Shown: piece by piece, positions 51,326 through 60,567 of the stretch | Position numbering within the stretch: the stretch's first letter is position 1 | Layout: the number at the start of each line of letters is the position of its first letter | Origin: Streptomyces roseolilacinus | GTDB lineage: Bacteria > Actinomycetota > Actinomycetes > Streptomycetales > Streptomycetaceae | Assembly (NCBI RefSeq): GCF_014649335.1 | Contig: NZ_BMSV01000002.1 | Location: forward strand, 372,001-436,000 | Reading direction: 5' to 3' | DNA: 64,000 nt | Position numbers and translations under genes: made by a program | The notes under the pieces: model-generated | The model's database searches: none | Told to the model about the DNA's origin: nothing | The model's input: only the letters and a program-made list of their open reading frames with translations

Positions 51326-52056
51326 TCCTGTCGACGGTGAGGGCGGTGGTTCTCGACATCGAGGGCACCACGGGCTCCGCCTCCCACGTGCACGACGTGC
51401 TCTTCCCGTACGCCCGGGAGCGCTTCGCCGACTGGCTCGCGGCCCACCGGGGGGAGGCTCCGTGGACGGAGCTGATGGAGGAGATACGGACCCACACCGG
51501 TGATGCCCGCCTCGACGAGGGCGGGGCCGTCGCGGCGCTGACCGCCTGGTCCGACCGGGACGTCAAGGCGCCGCCGCTGAAGAGGGTCCAGGGGCTCATC
51601 TGGGCCGAGGGGTACGCCCGCTCCACGCTGACCGGCCACGTCTACGACGACGTGCCCGAGGCCCTGAGCCGGTGGCGGCAGGCGGGGATCGACCGTTACG
51701 TCTACTCCTCGGGGTCGGTGGCGGCTCAGCGCGACTGGTTCACGCACAGCGACCACGGCGACCTCAGCGCGCTCCTGAACGGCTACTTCGACCTGTCCAG
51801 CGCGGGCGGCAAAAGGGAGCCGGAGTCCTACCGGGCCATCACACGTGCCATCGGCGTTCCGGCGGACGAGACGGTCTTCTTCAGCGACGTGGGAGAGGAA
51901 CTGGACGCGGCCACCGCCGCCGGGTGGAGGGCCGTGGCCGTACGGCGCCCCGGAGACCCGCGCGGTGGGGCGGTGCCCGGACACCCGACCGTCCCCGCGC
52001 TGGACGACGTACAGCTGCACCGACGAACCAGACGGGAAGAGGAAACACGGACATGA
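51322..52056 (+). CDS. mtnC: Acireductone synthase (enolase-phosphatase E1)
   Basis: MtnC is a HAD-superfamily enzyme that enolises and dephosphorylates diketo-methylthiopentyl phosphate. The nucleophile is in VVLDIEGTTGS, the second motif in YVYSSGSVAAQ and the last in FFSDVGEELDAA. Length is 244 residues, normal for E1. The GTG start overlaps mtnD (GTGA), and its stop overlaps mtnP. Confidence 0.94.
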   Translation: MILSTVRAVVLDIEGTTGSASHVHDVLFPYARERFADWLAAHRGEAPWTELMEEIRTHTGDARLDEGGAVAALTAWSDRDVKAPPLKRVQGLIWAEGYARSTLTGHVYDDVPEALSRWRQAGIDRYVYSSGSVAAQRDWFTHSDHGDLSALLNGYFDLSSAGGKREPESYRAITRAIGVPADETVFFSDVGEELDAATAAGWRAVAVRRPGDPRGGAVPGHPTVPALDDVQLHRRTRREEETRT

Positions 52057-52871
52057 CCGTCAGCGGCAACACCCCGGCGGCCGGCATCGGCGTGATCGGT
52101 GGCAGTGGCTTCTACGAACTGCTGGACGACGCGGAAGAGGTCCGGATCGACACGCCTTACGGTCCACCGTCCGACGCCCTGATGCTGGGAACGGCCGGGG
52201 GGCGGCGGGTGGCGTTCCTGCCCCGGCACGGCCGTGGCCACCGCATCCCGCCGCACAAGATCAATTACCGGGCGAACCTCTGGGCGATGCGGTCCGTCGG
52301 CGTTCGCCGGATCCTGGCGCCCTGCGCGGTCGGATCCCTCCGCCCCGAGCTGGGCCCGGGCACCATCGTGGTCCCCGACCAGCTGGTGGACCGGACCAGC
52401 GGGCGGATCCAGACCTTCTACGACGAAGGTGCCGTCCACGTCTCGTTCGCCGACCCCTACTGCGAGCACGGTCGCGAAGCGCTCCTCAAAGCGGCAGCCG
52501 CCGCCGGGATCGAGGTGGTCGACGGCGGCACGATGGTCGTGGTCGAGGGCCCCCGGTTCTCCACCCGTGCCGAGTCCCGGTGGTTCGCGGCGGCCGGCTG
52601 GTCACTGGTGAACATGACCGGTCACCCCGAGGCGGTCCTGGCCCGGGAACTCGCCCTCGGCTACACCGCCGTGGCGCTCGTGACCGACCTGGACGCGGGA
52701 ATCGACGCGACACAGAGCGTCGCGCAGGAAGACGTCTTCAAGGTCTTCGCCGAGAACACCCAGCGCCTGCGCCGCGTCGTGCTCGACGCCATCGGGCTGC
52801 TCCCCGAGAGCGACGACTCCCCGTCCGCCCGCGCACTCGACGGCATGACCCTGCCGATCGACCTGCCCTGA
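52053..52871 (+). CDS. mtnP: S-methyl-5'-thioadenosine phosphorylase
   Basis: MtnP starts salvage by splitting MTA with phosphate into adenine and methylthioribose 1-phosphate. IGVIGGSGFYELLDD, FLPRHGRGHRIPPHKINYRAN and EGPRFSTRAESRWF (phosphate and nucleoside sites) and NMTGHPEAVLARELAL are family signatures. The NMTGHPE form is that of MTAP rather than purine nucleoside phosphorylase. With mtnA, mtnB, mtnC and mtnD the path is complete except for the final transaminase, which can be a general one. The ABC-permease gene follows after 72 bases. Confidence 0.93.
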   Translation: MTVSGNTPAAGIGVIGGSGFYELLDDAEEVRIDTPYGPPSDALMLGTAGGRRVAFLPRHGRGHRIPPHKINYRANLWAMRSVGVRRILAPCAVGSLRPELGPGTIVVPDQLVDRTSGRIQTFYDEGAVHVSFADPYCEHGREALLKAAAAAGIEVVDGGTMVVVEGPRFSTRAESRWFAAAGWSLVNMTGHPEAVLARELALGYTAVALVTDLDAGIDATQSVAQEDVFKVFAENTQRLRRVVLDAIGLLPESDDSPSARALDGMTLPIDLP

Positions 52872-52943
52872 GCAGGCCCACACCCACGGGCGGATGCCAC
52901 CCGTCCCACCAGCACGTTCTGTTCGATCCGGAAGGCCAGTCCT

Positions 52944-54083
52944 ATGTCACCGCCAGCGATCTCCGCGCCCTCGGCGAGCAGCGGCGCCGATACCTCAGCC
53001 GACGCGGCGCCCCCCGACCCCCCGACGGAGGCGAAGGGCCGGCTCTCCTCCCCCAAGGGCCTGGTCCTCGCCTGCGCCGTCCTGTTCGCCGTCCTCCTCG
53101 CCTCGGCCGTGGTGGCCATCGGCCTGGGAGCCGCCGTGGTCACGCCGGGGGAGACCGCCCGGTACCTGTGGGCGGCCGTCAGCGGCGGCCGCATCGCCGC
53201 GGACGAGCTGACCACGTACCAGATCATCTGGCAGATCCGCACGCCGCGGGTGCTGCTCGCGGCGCTCGTGGGGGCCGGGCTGAGCGCGATCGGCGTGGCC
53301 ATCCAGGCCATGGTGCGCAACGCGCTCGCCGACCCCTTCGTCCTGGGCGTCTCCTCGGGCGCGTCCGTCGGAGCCGTCGGCGTCACGGTCACCGGGGGAC
53401 TGGCGGCGCTGGGCATCTACGCGGTGTCGGCCGGTGCCTTCATCGGGGCCCTGGTCGCGTCCCTCCTGGTGTACGTCGCCTCCTCCAGCCGGGGCGCACT
53501 GTCCCCGCTGCGCCTCGTCCTGACGGGCGTGGCCATGTCGCTGGGCTTCCAGGCGGTGATGAGCCTGATCATCTACTTCGCCCCGGACAGCGAGGCGACC
53601 AGCATGGTCCTGTACTGGACGATGGGCAGCTTCGGCGCCGCGAACTGGGGCGCGCTCCCCGTCGTGTCCGCGGTCGTCGTCCTCGGCCTGGCCGTGCTGT
53701 ACCGGTACGGCCGGGCACTGGACGTGCTGGCCCTCGGGGACGAGACCGCCGCGAGCCTGGGCGTCGACCCCGACCGGCACCGCAAGGCCCTGCTCGTCCT
53801 GGCCTCGCTCGTGACGGGCGTGATGGTCGCCGTCAGCGGCGCCATCGCCTTCGTCGGACTGGTCATGCCCCACCTGGTGCGCATGGTCGTCGGTGCCACC
53901 CACGCCCGTGTCCTGGCCGTGGCACCACTGGCCGGAGCGATCTTCATGGTGTGGGTCGACCTGGTGTCCCGGACGCTGGTCGCACCGCGCGAACTCCCCC
54001 TGGGCGTCATCACCGCGCTCGTCGGGGTGCCGGTGTTCATCGTCCTGATGCGCCGCAAGAGCTACCTGTTCGGAGGTCGTTGA
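52944..54083 (+). CDS. FecCD-type metal-chelate ABC permease (379 aa)
   Basis: After a 35-residue Ser/Pro/Ala-rich tail come about nine to ten membrane helices. Family marks are TPRVLLAALVGAGLSAIGVAIQ, NALADPFVLGVSSGASVGAV and GAIAFVGLVMPHLVRMVVG, as in FecCD/BtuC permeases for ferric siderophores, heme or B12. Only one permease gene is present, so it should work as a homodimer. The ATPase starts one base after its stop. Placement after the mtn genes, with no terminator between, suggests the importer belongs to the same Zur-controlled operon and takes back the metal-loaded product. Confidence 0.93.
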   Translation: MSPPAISAPSASSGADTSADAAPPDPPTEAKGRLSSPKGLVLACAVLFAVLLASAVVAIGLGAAVVTPGETARYLWAAVSGGRIAADELTTYQIIWQIRTPRVLLAALVGAGLSAIGVAIQAMVRNALADPFVLGVSSGASVGAVGVTVTGGLAALGIYAVSAGAFIGALVASLLVYVASSSRGALSPLRLVLTGVAMSLGFQAVMSLIIYFAPDSEATSMVLYWTMGSFGAANWGALPVVSAVVVLGLAVLYRYGRALDVLALGDETAASLGVDPDRHRKALLVLASLVTGVMVAVSGAIAFVGLVMPHLVRMVVGATHARVLAVAPLAGAIFMVWVDLVSRTLVAPRELPLGVITALVGVPVFIVLMRRKSYLFGGR

Positions 54084-54084
54084 G

Positions 54085-54858
54085 ATGGACCTCAGGCTTG
54101 ACGGGCTGTCGGTGGTGACCGACGGCAAGAGCCTCGTACGCGACCTGTCCCTGGAGGTGGAGAGCGGCCGGGTCGTGGGCCTGGTCGGCCCGAACGGAAG
54201 CGGCAAGTCCACCGCCCTCCGGTGCGTGTACCGCGCGCTGCGCCCCAGCTCCGGCACCGTCTGGGTGGGCGAGCGGCAACTCACCGACCTGCCGATGCGC
54301 CGCTCCGCCCAGATCGTCGCGGCCATGACCCAGGACGGCGCCGTCGACCTCGACTTCACCGTCGAGGAGGTCATCGCGCTCGGCCGCACGCCGCACCTCC
54401 AGGGCAACCAGGCGCTCAGCCGCCGGGAGCGCGAGCTGTGCGAGCGCGTGATGGACCGGCTCGACATCCGCCACCTCGCCCGGCGCGGAGTCCTGACCCT
54501 CTCGGGCGGCGAACGCCAGCGCGTCCTGCTGGCCCGGGCACTCGTCCAGGAGCCGGAGATCCTGGTGCTCGACGAGCCGACCAACCACCTCGACGTGCGC
54601 CACCAGGTCGAACTGCTCTCGCTCCTGCGCGACTCGGGACTCACCGTCCTCGTCGTGCTGCACGACCTCAACCTCGCCGCGGCCGCCTGCGACCGCCTCG
54701 GTGTCCTGCGCGACGGTCGCCTCGTCGCCACCGGCACGCCCGAGGACGTCCTCACCACGGAACTCGTCGACGAGGTGTTCGGGGTCAAGGCCAGCGTCGT
54801 GTCCCACCCGCTGACGGGTGACCCGCAGTTGTTGTACTCGCTCCATTCCTCCCTGTGA
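54085..54858 (+). CDS. ABC transporter ATPase, siderophore/B12 type (257 aa)
   Basis: The Walker A motif GPNGSGKST (about residues 36-44), Q loop MTQDG, signature LSGGERQRVLLARAL, Walker B ILVLDEPTNHLD and the switch His in VVLHDLNLA are all intact. The sequence is of the FepC/BtuD type, matching the permease. It powers the import complex at the cytoplasmic side. Confidence 0.95.
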   Translation: MDLRLDGLSVVTDGKSLVRDLSLEVESGRVVGLVGPNGSGKSTALRCVYRALRPSSGTVWVGERQLTDLPMRRSAQIVAAMTQDGAVDLDFTVEEVIALGRTPHLQGNQALSRRERELCERVMDRLDIRHLARRGVLTLSGGERQRVLLARALVQEPEILVLDEPTNHLDVRHQVELLSLLRDSGLTVLVVLHDLNLAAAACDRLGVLRDGRLVATGTPEDVLTTELVDEVFGVKASVVSHPLTGDPQLLYSLHSSL

Positions 54859-54874
54859 AAGGCACTACCAGGTC

Positions 54875-55885
54875 ATGACCATGACGCGATCTCCCCGCTC
54901 GGCGCGGCAGCGCACCGTCCTCGGCTCCGCGCTCGCGGCCACGCTGCTGCTCGGCGGCTGCGGCGCCGAGGTGGAACCGGACGCCAAGGCGTCCGAGAAG
55001 GTCACCGTCAAGAGGTGCGGTGAGCCGGTCGAATACACCGTCCCCCAGCGCGCCGTGGCGTACGAGGGCGGAAGCGCCGACAAGCTGTTCAGCCTCGGCC
55101 TGGCCGATCACGTGCACGGCTACGTGATGCCGCCGGCGAACCCGCCGGTGACGGAGTCACCGTGGGCGAGCGACTACGCCAAGGTGAAGATGCTCAGCGA
55201 CGACCTCCTCAACAAGGAGATCGTCGTCGAGGCCAAGTCCGACTTCGTCGTGGCCGGATGGAACTCGGGCTTCAAGGACGAGCGGGGCATCACCCCGGAG
55301 ATCCTGGACAAGCTCGGGATCCAGAGCTTCATGCACAGCGAGAGCTGCTTCAACTACCCCGAGTACCCCGAGAAGCTCACCCCGTTCGAGGCCCTGTACA
55401 CCGACCTGGACCGGCTGGGCAAGATCTTCCGGGTCGAGGACAAGGCGAACGAGGTCGTCGCCGGGCTGAAGAAGCGGGTGGAGGCCGTCAAGGCGAAGGC
55501 GCCCAAGGGCGATCCGGTGCCGGTCTTCCTCTACGACTCCGGCACCGACCAGCCCTTCACCGCCGGCAACCAGGTCCCGCCCGACGACATCATCGAGAAC
55601 GCCGGCGGCAAGAACGTCTTCGGCGGCCTCGACCAGCGGTGGACGCAGGTGAACTGGGAGGCCGTCGCCAAGGCGGAGCCGGAGGTCATCATGATCCTCG
55701 ACTACGGGGACCTGCCCGCCCAGAAGAAGATCGACTTCCTGAAGAAGTCCCCCCACACGAAGGGGCTGCCCGCCGTCAGGAAGAACAACTTCTTCATCCT
55801 CGACTACAACGAGGGCATCAGCGGGCCGCGCAACATCGACGGCCTGGAGAAGTTCGCGAAGTACCTGGGCGAGCTCAAGCGCTGA
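54875..55885 (+). CDS. Metal-chelate-binding lipoprotein (336 aa)
   Basis: The start has a hydrophobic signal with lipobox LLLGGC (Cys at about 29), so the protein is lipid-anchored outside. The rest is a TroA/FepB-like bilobal binding protein: PQRAVAYEGGSADKLFSLGLADHV near the N-terminus and NNFFILDYNEGISGPRNIDGLEKF at the end. It would deliver a metal complex to the permease. ATG 54875 is chosen; an ATG two codons later is equally possible. A perfect 15-base hairpin closes the operon 12 bases after the stop. Confidence 0.92.
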   Translation: MTMTRSPRSARQRTVLGSALAATLLLGGCGAEVEPDAKASEKVTVKRCGEPVEYTVPQRAVAYEGGSADKLFSLGLADHVHGYVMPPANPPVTESPWASDYAKVKMLSDDLLNKEIVVEAKSDFVVAGWNSGFKDERGITPEILDKLGIQSFMHSESCFNYPEYPEKLTPFEALYTDLDRLGKIFRVEDKANEVVAGLKKRVEAVKAKAPKGDPVPVFLYDSGTDQPFTAGNQVPPDDIIENAGGKNVFGGLDQRWTQVNWEAVAKAEPEVIMILDYGDLPAQKKIDFLKKSPHTKGLPAVRKNNFFILDYNEGISGPRNIDGLEKFAKYLGELKR

Positions 55886-55897
55886 CCGGACCGCAGC

Positions 55898-55934
55898 ACA
55901 CCGGGGCCGTGCACGATCCGCACGGCCCCGGTGT
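55898..55934 (+). terminator. Terminator of the right metallophore operon
   Basis: ACACCGGGGCCGTGC and its exact complement form a 15-base stem with a seven-base loop, directly after the binding-protein gene. Confidence 0.85.
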
Positions 55935-56203
55935 CCCGGCCCGCGGGGTCCGGACGGCCGCCGCGCCGGGGCAGCGCCGCGGCGAGCCCCCGCGTCACGG
56001 TCACCCCCGCCGGCGGCACCGGCGCCTGCCGGCGGGTGGCGGAGGGCCGGTGGCCGGAACCCGCCGCCGCCTCGCCCCGCCTGCCACGGGGATGATGGCC
56101 CGCCGAGCAGCGCCGAGCGCCTCGCGGGGCTGCTCGGCGCGGCCGGCCGACGGGCCGGGCACCGCGTGGGGAACCGTTTCGCCCGCACCGAGAAAGGCCA
56201 CGG
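55935..56203. other. Spacer upstream of the third methyltransferase-fold gene
   Basis: About 270 bases of GC-rich DNA contain several short hairpins and no recognised gene. No Zur-like box was found, so the gene at 56204 is probably regulated separately from the preceding operon. Confidence 0.4.
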
Positions 56204-56968
56204 ATGACCAGGACCACCGCTCACGAGGCCGACCGCGCCGATCAGGGACTCGGCTACGCCGTCAACGGCCCCTACTACGACATGATCTTCCCCGAGCAGG
56301 AGCGGGCCTCCCTGGCGGACGCCCTGCGGCGGCTGGTGTCCGGGGCCGGCGTGGTCGCGGAGATCGGCCCCGGTACCGGGGTCTTCACCGAGACCCTGCT
56401 GGAACTGCTCGGGCCGGACGGGCAGATCTTCGCGATCGAGCCGACGCGCGTCATGCGCGCCGCCCTGGTGACGCGGCTGTCCCGCATACCGGCAGCCGCG
56501 GACACGGTGACCGTGCTGCCCGAGGACGCGCTGGAAGCCGAGGTGGACACACCGCTGGACGCCGTCGTGATGTTCAACATGATCATGCACTTCCCGCCGG
56601 AGCAGCGGGTCCGGCTCTGGCACAAGTGGGCCGGCGCGCTCCGCCCCGGCGGTGTGCTGGTCATGGAGTCGCAGCACCCCCAGACGGCGACCGCGGTCCC
56701 CCCGGCGGTGATCCCCGGCCGCACGCTGGGACGGCACCGCTACGACGTGCTCGCACGGGCCGAGGCGGCGGGCGAGGACCTCGTCCGCTGGGCGATGACC
56801 TACCGGACCTGGCGCGGCGACGCCCTGCTCCGGGAGGAGACCGCGGAATTCGACTGCCATGTCGTCTCCGACGGGACACTGGCCGCCGAACTGTCCGCGG
56901 CGGGCCTCGAACCCCACCCGGCCGCCCCCGAAGGCATCCAGGCCTGGCGCAGGGTGAAGGCGCCCTGA
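56204..56968 (+). CDS. Class I SAM-dependent methyltransferase (254 aa)
   Basis: Motif I is VVAEIGPGTGVFTETLLELL, strand 2 ends in IFAIEPTRVMRAAL, and DAVVMFNMIMHFPPEQRVRLW follows, typical of small-molecule methyltransferases. It lies beyond the terminator of the importer operon on the same strand. Whether it belongs to the metallophore-like cluster or is an independent gene cannot be decided; it lacks an obvious Zur-like box. The substrate is unknown. Confidence 0.82.
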   Translation: MTRTTAHEADRADQGLGYAVNGPYYDMIFPEQERASLADALRRLVSGAGVVAEIGPGTGVFTETLLELLGPDGQIFAIEPTRVMRAALVTRLSRIPAAADTVTVLPEDALEAEVDTPLDAVVMFNMIMHFPPEQRVRLWHKWAGALRPGGVLVMESQHPQTATAVPPAVIPGRTLGRHRYDVLARAEAAGEDLVRWAMTYRTWRGDALLREETAEFDCHVVSDGTLAAELSAAGLEPHPAAPEGIQAWRRVKAP

Positions 56969-57126
56969 CCCCTCTCCGCACCACCCCCTCCCGCGGACGC
57001 GGGACGCTCGTCCACGACGGCTCGGACCCACAACCGCCCCCACGGCCGTGCCGGGAGGGCAGGGGCCGAAAGTCAGGCCCCGCCGGCCGGGGGCCTGCCC
57101 GTCCCCCCCCGGGGCGGCCACGGGCG

Positions 57127-60100
57127 TCACAGGCCGTCGCGCGACCACTCCCTCACGTCCCAGACGCGAACCGTGCCCTCCTCGTCCCCGGTGACCAGGT
57201 GCCCGCCGTCGAGGCTGAAGTCCAGGCACAGGACGGGCGCCGCGTGACCGCGCAGGGTGGTCAGGCGCCGGGGGCTGCTCCACGCGTCCCTGCCGTAGCG
57301 GTAGAGGTGGACGTCGCCCTCCCCCGTGGTGTCGTCGCTCCGGTACGGGGAGACGGCCAGCAGCGGCGCCGTCGGGTGGAAGGCCCCGGCGCGCATGGCC
57401 GGCAGGTGCTGGGGCGGGGACTTCCGGCCTTCCCCGCCACCGCCCGGGGTCCGCCACAGTTCCGTCCCGCCCGGGCCGACCACGGCGATCCGCCCGTCGA
57501 AACGGCTCACGAGGAGCGAGTTCCCGAAGTCGCCGTACTCCGTGGCGAAGAACTGGTCGTCAGAGGTCAGGACGTACCGTGTGCCCGGCAGTGCCTTCTC
57601 CCCCCGATCGAAGCCGGCCGCCCCGCTGCGCCAGGCCCCACCGGGTCCCAGCACGAGCAGCGTGCCGTCGCCGAGGAACGCGAGACCGGTCGGTTCCTCC
57701 ACGGGCACGTCGAGCCACGTGCCGGGAAGCCGGTGGGGACGGCCGTCGTCCCGGGGCTGCGCCGACACCTCGCCCAGCTCCCAGACGGCCACCTCCTCGT
57801 AGCCGTACAGGGCTGCCATGTACCGGTTGCCGGGGGCGATGGCGAGATGCGCCTCGTAGACGTCGTCCGCCATGGCTCTCGGCCGGTCCGGCACCAGCGT
57901 GCTGCCCACGGCGAGATCACTCAGTCGCAGGGCGGAGACGCCCTGACCGTCGGGGACGTAGAGGACGCCGCCGTCGGCCGAGAACTCGAGGTCGTGGGAG
58001 CCGAGGAGTTCGCCCCATACCTCGCGGAGCCCGCTGTTCCGTCCACCACCGGAAAAGCGTGTGACGGCGCGCGCCCAGTCGTCCCACAACAGCACCGGGC
58101 CTTCCTCGAGGGCCAGGGCGATCTGGGGGTCCGTTCCGGGCCGGAACCGTACCGCTCTCACCGCTCGCCCGGCGGGGTCGGTGAACTGGGCGACGCTCGA
58201 GTCCCAGTAGCGCCGGGCGAGCGCTCCGGTGGTGCCGGCGGCCGCGACGGCGATGCCGGCCGTCAGGAGCGTCCTGCGCCGGACGCCGGCGGGCGCGCCG
58301 GTGGTCTCGGCGGCCGGAGGCGCCGCCTCACCGGCCAGCGCTTCCTGCAGCCGGATGTGGCGGAACTGGTAGGCGCCGCCCGCCTGGCGGAGGATCCCGC
58401 GTCGCCGCGCGTCCGCGAGGAAGTCCATCAGCCGCCAGGGGAGTCTCCCGTTCGCCGCCAGCCAGACCCTGGCCACCACGAAACGGGGCCAGGCCCGGCT
58501 CATGAGCAGCAGGAGGGTGAAGGCCGCCCCGGGCAGCAGCAGGCCGAACCCGACCGGGTCACGCCAGTCCGCGACGCCTCCGGACACCTCGTCCCAACTG
58601 TCCGTGAGGAGCGTCGTCAGGTCGAATCGCGCGGGCCGCCCCGCCCAGTTCGTCAGGAGCCGCAGCAGCAGGTCTCCGCCGAACCACCCCGCGAACCAGG
58701 CGGGCAACCCCACCAGGGCCACCACCGCCCCCGCCGCCCCGGCACTGACGATCGACGAGCGCCGGTCCTGGGCCAGCAGGAGCGCCGGACTGACCTGGGC
58801 GGCGTGCGCCGGTGGCGCGTCGAGCCACTTGTGGACGGCGAAGCCCAGGCCGGCGACCACGATGAGCGCGACCACGACGCCGGCCAACTCCGCGAAACCC
58901 TCCACCCCTGACAGGGTCCGACTGTTCACCGGGTCCTCGAGGACGTTCATCCCGAAGAGCGTCGCGCTGAAGGGGAGCAGGACCAGCGCGGAGAGGCTCG
59001 CCCCGGTACGGAACCCGTCGTACAGCCGTCTCCGGGACTGTCTGACCGACCAGGCCAGCCGCCCCGGCGGTCGTGAGCGGGAGGCGTACCAGACGACGGA
59101 GTTGAGCAGCGCGAAGACGATACCGACGATCATGGCGAGGGCGAACGCCTCGGCGTGGCCGTCCGGCCCCGGATCCCCGCTGAACAGCGACCACACCATG
59201 ACGCCGCCCACCAGCAGCCCTCCCAGGCCGAATCCGGGCCACACGCCCGCCCGGGGGGACAGGAGACGGCCGCTGAGCCGCCACCACTCCAGGTCCCGTT
59301 CGCGGTGCTCGTGGAGGTGGCGGGCGAGGAACGCCAGGTACCCGCGGGCCTGTTCCGGGGTCCAGGGGGCCTGCCGCGGGGTGCCCTCGGGAGCGGTGGG
59401 GTCGGGGGCGTAGGCGGCGTCGACCAGACCGTGCAGGAGGTGGTCCTCGACGGCGTACCGGGAGTCGAAGCGGTCGGTGTCGAGGAGTTCGGCGGGGTCA
59501 CCGCCGCGGCGGTACACCAGGCGGGCGGCGGTGACCATCAGCGGGGTCGACAGCGCCCCGGCCAGCGGGCTGTCCGGCTGGGCGCGCAGGTGGGCGCGGA
59601 CCGGTCCCCAGTCGACGCCGGGCGGCCGGTCCGCGTCCTGGAGGTAGGTGACGGCGTCGGCCGGCGTGACGGGCAGGACCTCGACGACCGCGGCCTGGCG
59701 CAGCGTGGGCGCGCCACCGCGGATCAGTTCCTCGTACTCGACGGCGCGGCAGGTGACGACCAGGGGCCGGTCGCCGCCGGTGGCCTGGTTGAGGGCGCGG
59801 ACGGCGCTGCGGCGGGCGGACTCGGGGATCTCGTCGAGGCCGTCGAGGACGGGGATCAGGAGACCGTGGGAGAGGAGGGTGCGGGGGATGTCGGTGCGGC
59901 CGTTGTAGTAGGGCTGGGCCATGGCCCGGACGATCCAGTCGTCCAACCGCTCGCGGACCGGGTCCCAGGAGGAGACCGGCAGCAGGACGGGGACCGGTGC
60001 GCCCTGCTCCCGGGCGGCGAGCAGGCCGAGGGTGAGGAGGAGGGCGAGGACGGTCTTGCCGGAACCGGGCTCGCCGACGACGACCAGGCGGCGGTGGGGG

Positions 60101-60567
60101 ACGCGGCCGTACCCCTCGGCGAGGCGGGCGATCACGTCGTCGAACGGTCCGTCCGACCGGCCGTCCAGCCTCAGCCGCAGGACGCGGGAGCCGGCGGGGC
60201 CGGTGCGGAGGGTGTCGGCGATGTCCCGTTCGGTCGTCGTCCACGCCAACGGCAGGACCCGCGGATCGCGCAGGCGGCGTGCCCGGGCCTCGTCGAGCCA
60301 CTGCTCCCGCAGCCTGAGCGCGAGGTCGTCGGCGAGGGCGGCGGGATCCAGGGGTGTCTCCGCGGTGCGGAAGTACTCCAGCAGCGGGGGGACCAGCGCG
60401 GCGAGGCCGACGAACAGGCCGGCGATCGCGGCCACGGCGTCGCGGGCGCCGTCGCTGTCCGGGATCGTCATGCAGACGGCGAAGACGAGGCCGGCCAGGG
60501 CCAGAGCACCGAAGGCGAGGACGCGGGCGGCACGAAGACGTGAGTGCCGGGGAGTTCGCTGGAGCAC
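57127..60567 (-). CDS. Membrane-anchored NACHT-WD40 STAND protein (1146 aa)
   Basis: An N-terminal hydrophobic pair (about 12-60) is followed by a NACHT NTPase: Walker A GEPGSGKT with Lys170, Walker B LIPVLDGLDEIP and sensor VVTCRAVEYEEL. A region with about seven to eight further membrane helices spans residues 430-760. The C-terminal 350 residues form a WD40-like propeller, with HAAPVLCLDFSLDGGHLVTGD and VRVWDVREW as the clearest unit. STAND proteins stay off until a ligand binds the propeller, then oligomerise. Some NACHT proteins defend bacteria against phage; others regulate development in actinomycetes. GTG 60567 is the first start before the first helix but has a poorly spaced ribosome binding site. 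No separate effector domain is visible; the membrane part could serve as one. Confidence 0.85.
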   Translation of the reverse strand: MLQRTPRHSRLRAARVLAFGALALAGLVFAVCMTIPDSDGARDAVAAIAGLFVGLAALVPPLLEYFRTAETPLDPAALADDLALRLREQWLDEARARRLRDPRVLPLAWTTTERDIADTLRTGPAGSRVLRLRLDGRSDGPFDDVIARLAEGYGRVPHRRLVVVGEPGSGKTVLALLLTLGLLAAREQGAPVPVLLPVSSWDPVRERLDDWIVRAMAQPYYNGRTDIPRTLLSHGLLIPVLDGLDEIPESARRSAVRALNQATGGDRPLVVTCRAVEYEELIRGGAPTLRQAAVVEVLPVTPADAVTYLQDADRPPGVDWGPVRAHLRAQPDSPLAGALSTPLMVTAARLVYRRGGDPAELLDTDRFDSRYAVEDHLLHGLVDAAYAPDPTAPEGTPRQAPWTPEQARGYLAFLARHLHEHRERDLEWWRLSGRLLSPRAGVWPGFGLGGLLVGGVMVWSLFSGDPGPDGHAEAFALAMIVGIVFALLNSVVWYASRSRPPGRLAWSVRQSRRRLYDGFRTGASLSALVLLPFSATLFGMNVLEDPVNSRTLSGVEGFAELAGVVVALIVVAGLGFAVHKWLDAPPAHAAQVSPALLLAQDRRSSIVSAGAAGAVVALVGLPAWFAGWFGGDLLLRLLTNWAGRPARFDLTTLLTDSWDEVSGGVADWRDPVGFGLLLPGAAFTLLLLMSRAWPRFVVARVWLAANGRLPWRLMDFLADARRRGILRQAGGAYQFRHIRLQEALAGEAAPPAAETTGAPAGVRRRTLLTAGIAVAAAGTTGALARRYWDSSVAQFTDPAGRAVRAVRFRPGTDPQIALALEEGPVLLWDDWARAVTRFSGGGRNSGLREVWGELLGSHDLEFSADGGVLYVPDGQGVSALRLSDLAVGSTLVPDRPRAMADDVYEAHLAIAPGNRYMAALYGYEEVAVWELGEVSAQPRDDGRPHRLPGTWLDVPVEEPTGLAFLGDGTLLVLGPGGAWRSGAAGFDRGEKALPGTRYVLTSDDQFFATEYGDFGNSLLVSRFDGRIAVVGPGGTELWRTPGGGGEGRKSPPQHLPAMRAGAFHPTAPLLAVSPYRSDDTTGEGDVHLYRYGRDAWSSPRRLTTLRGHAAPVLCLDFSLDGGHLVTGDEEGTVRVWDVREWSRDGL

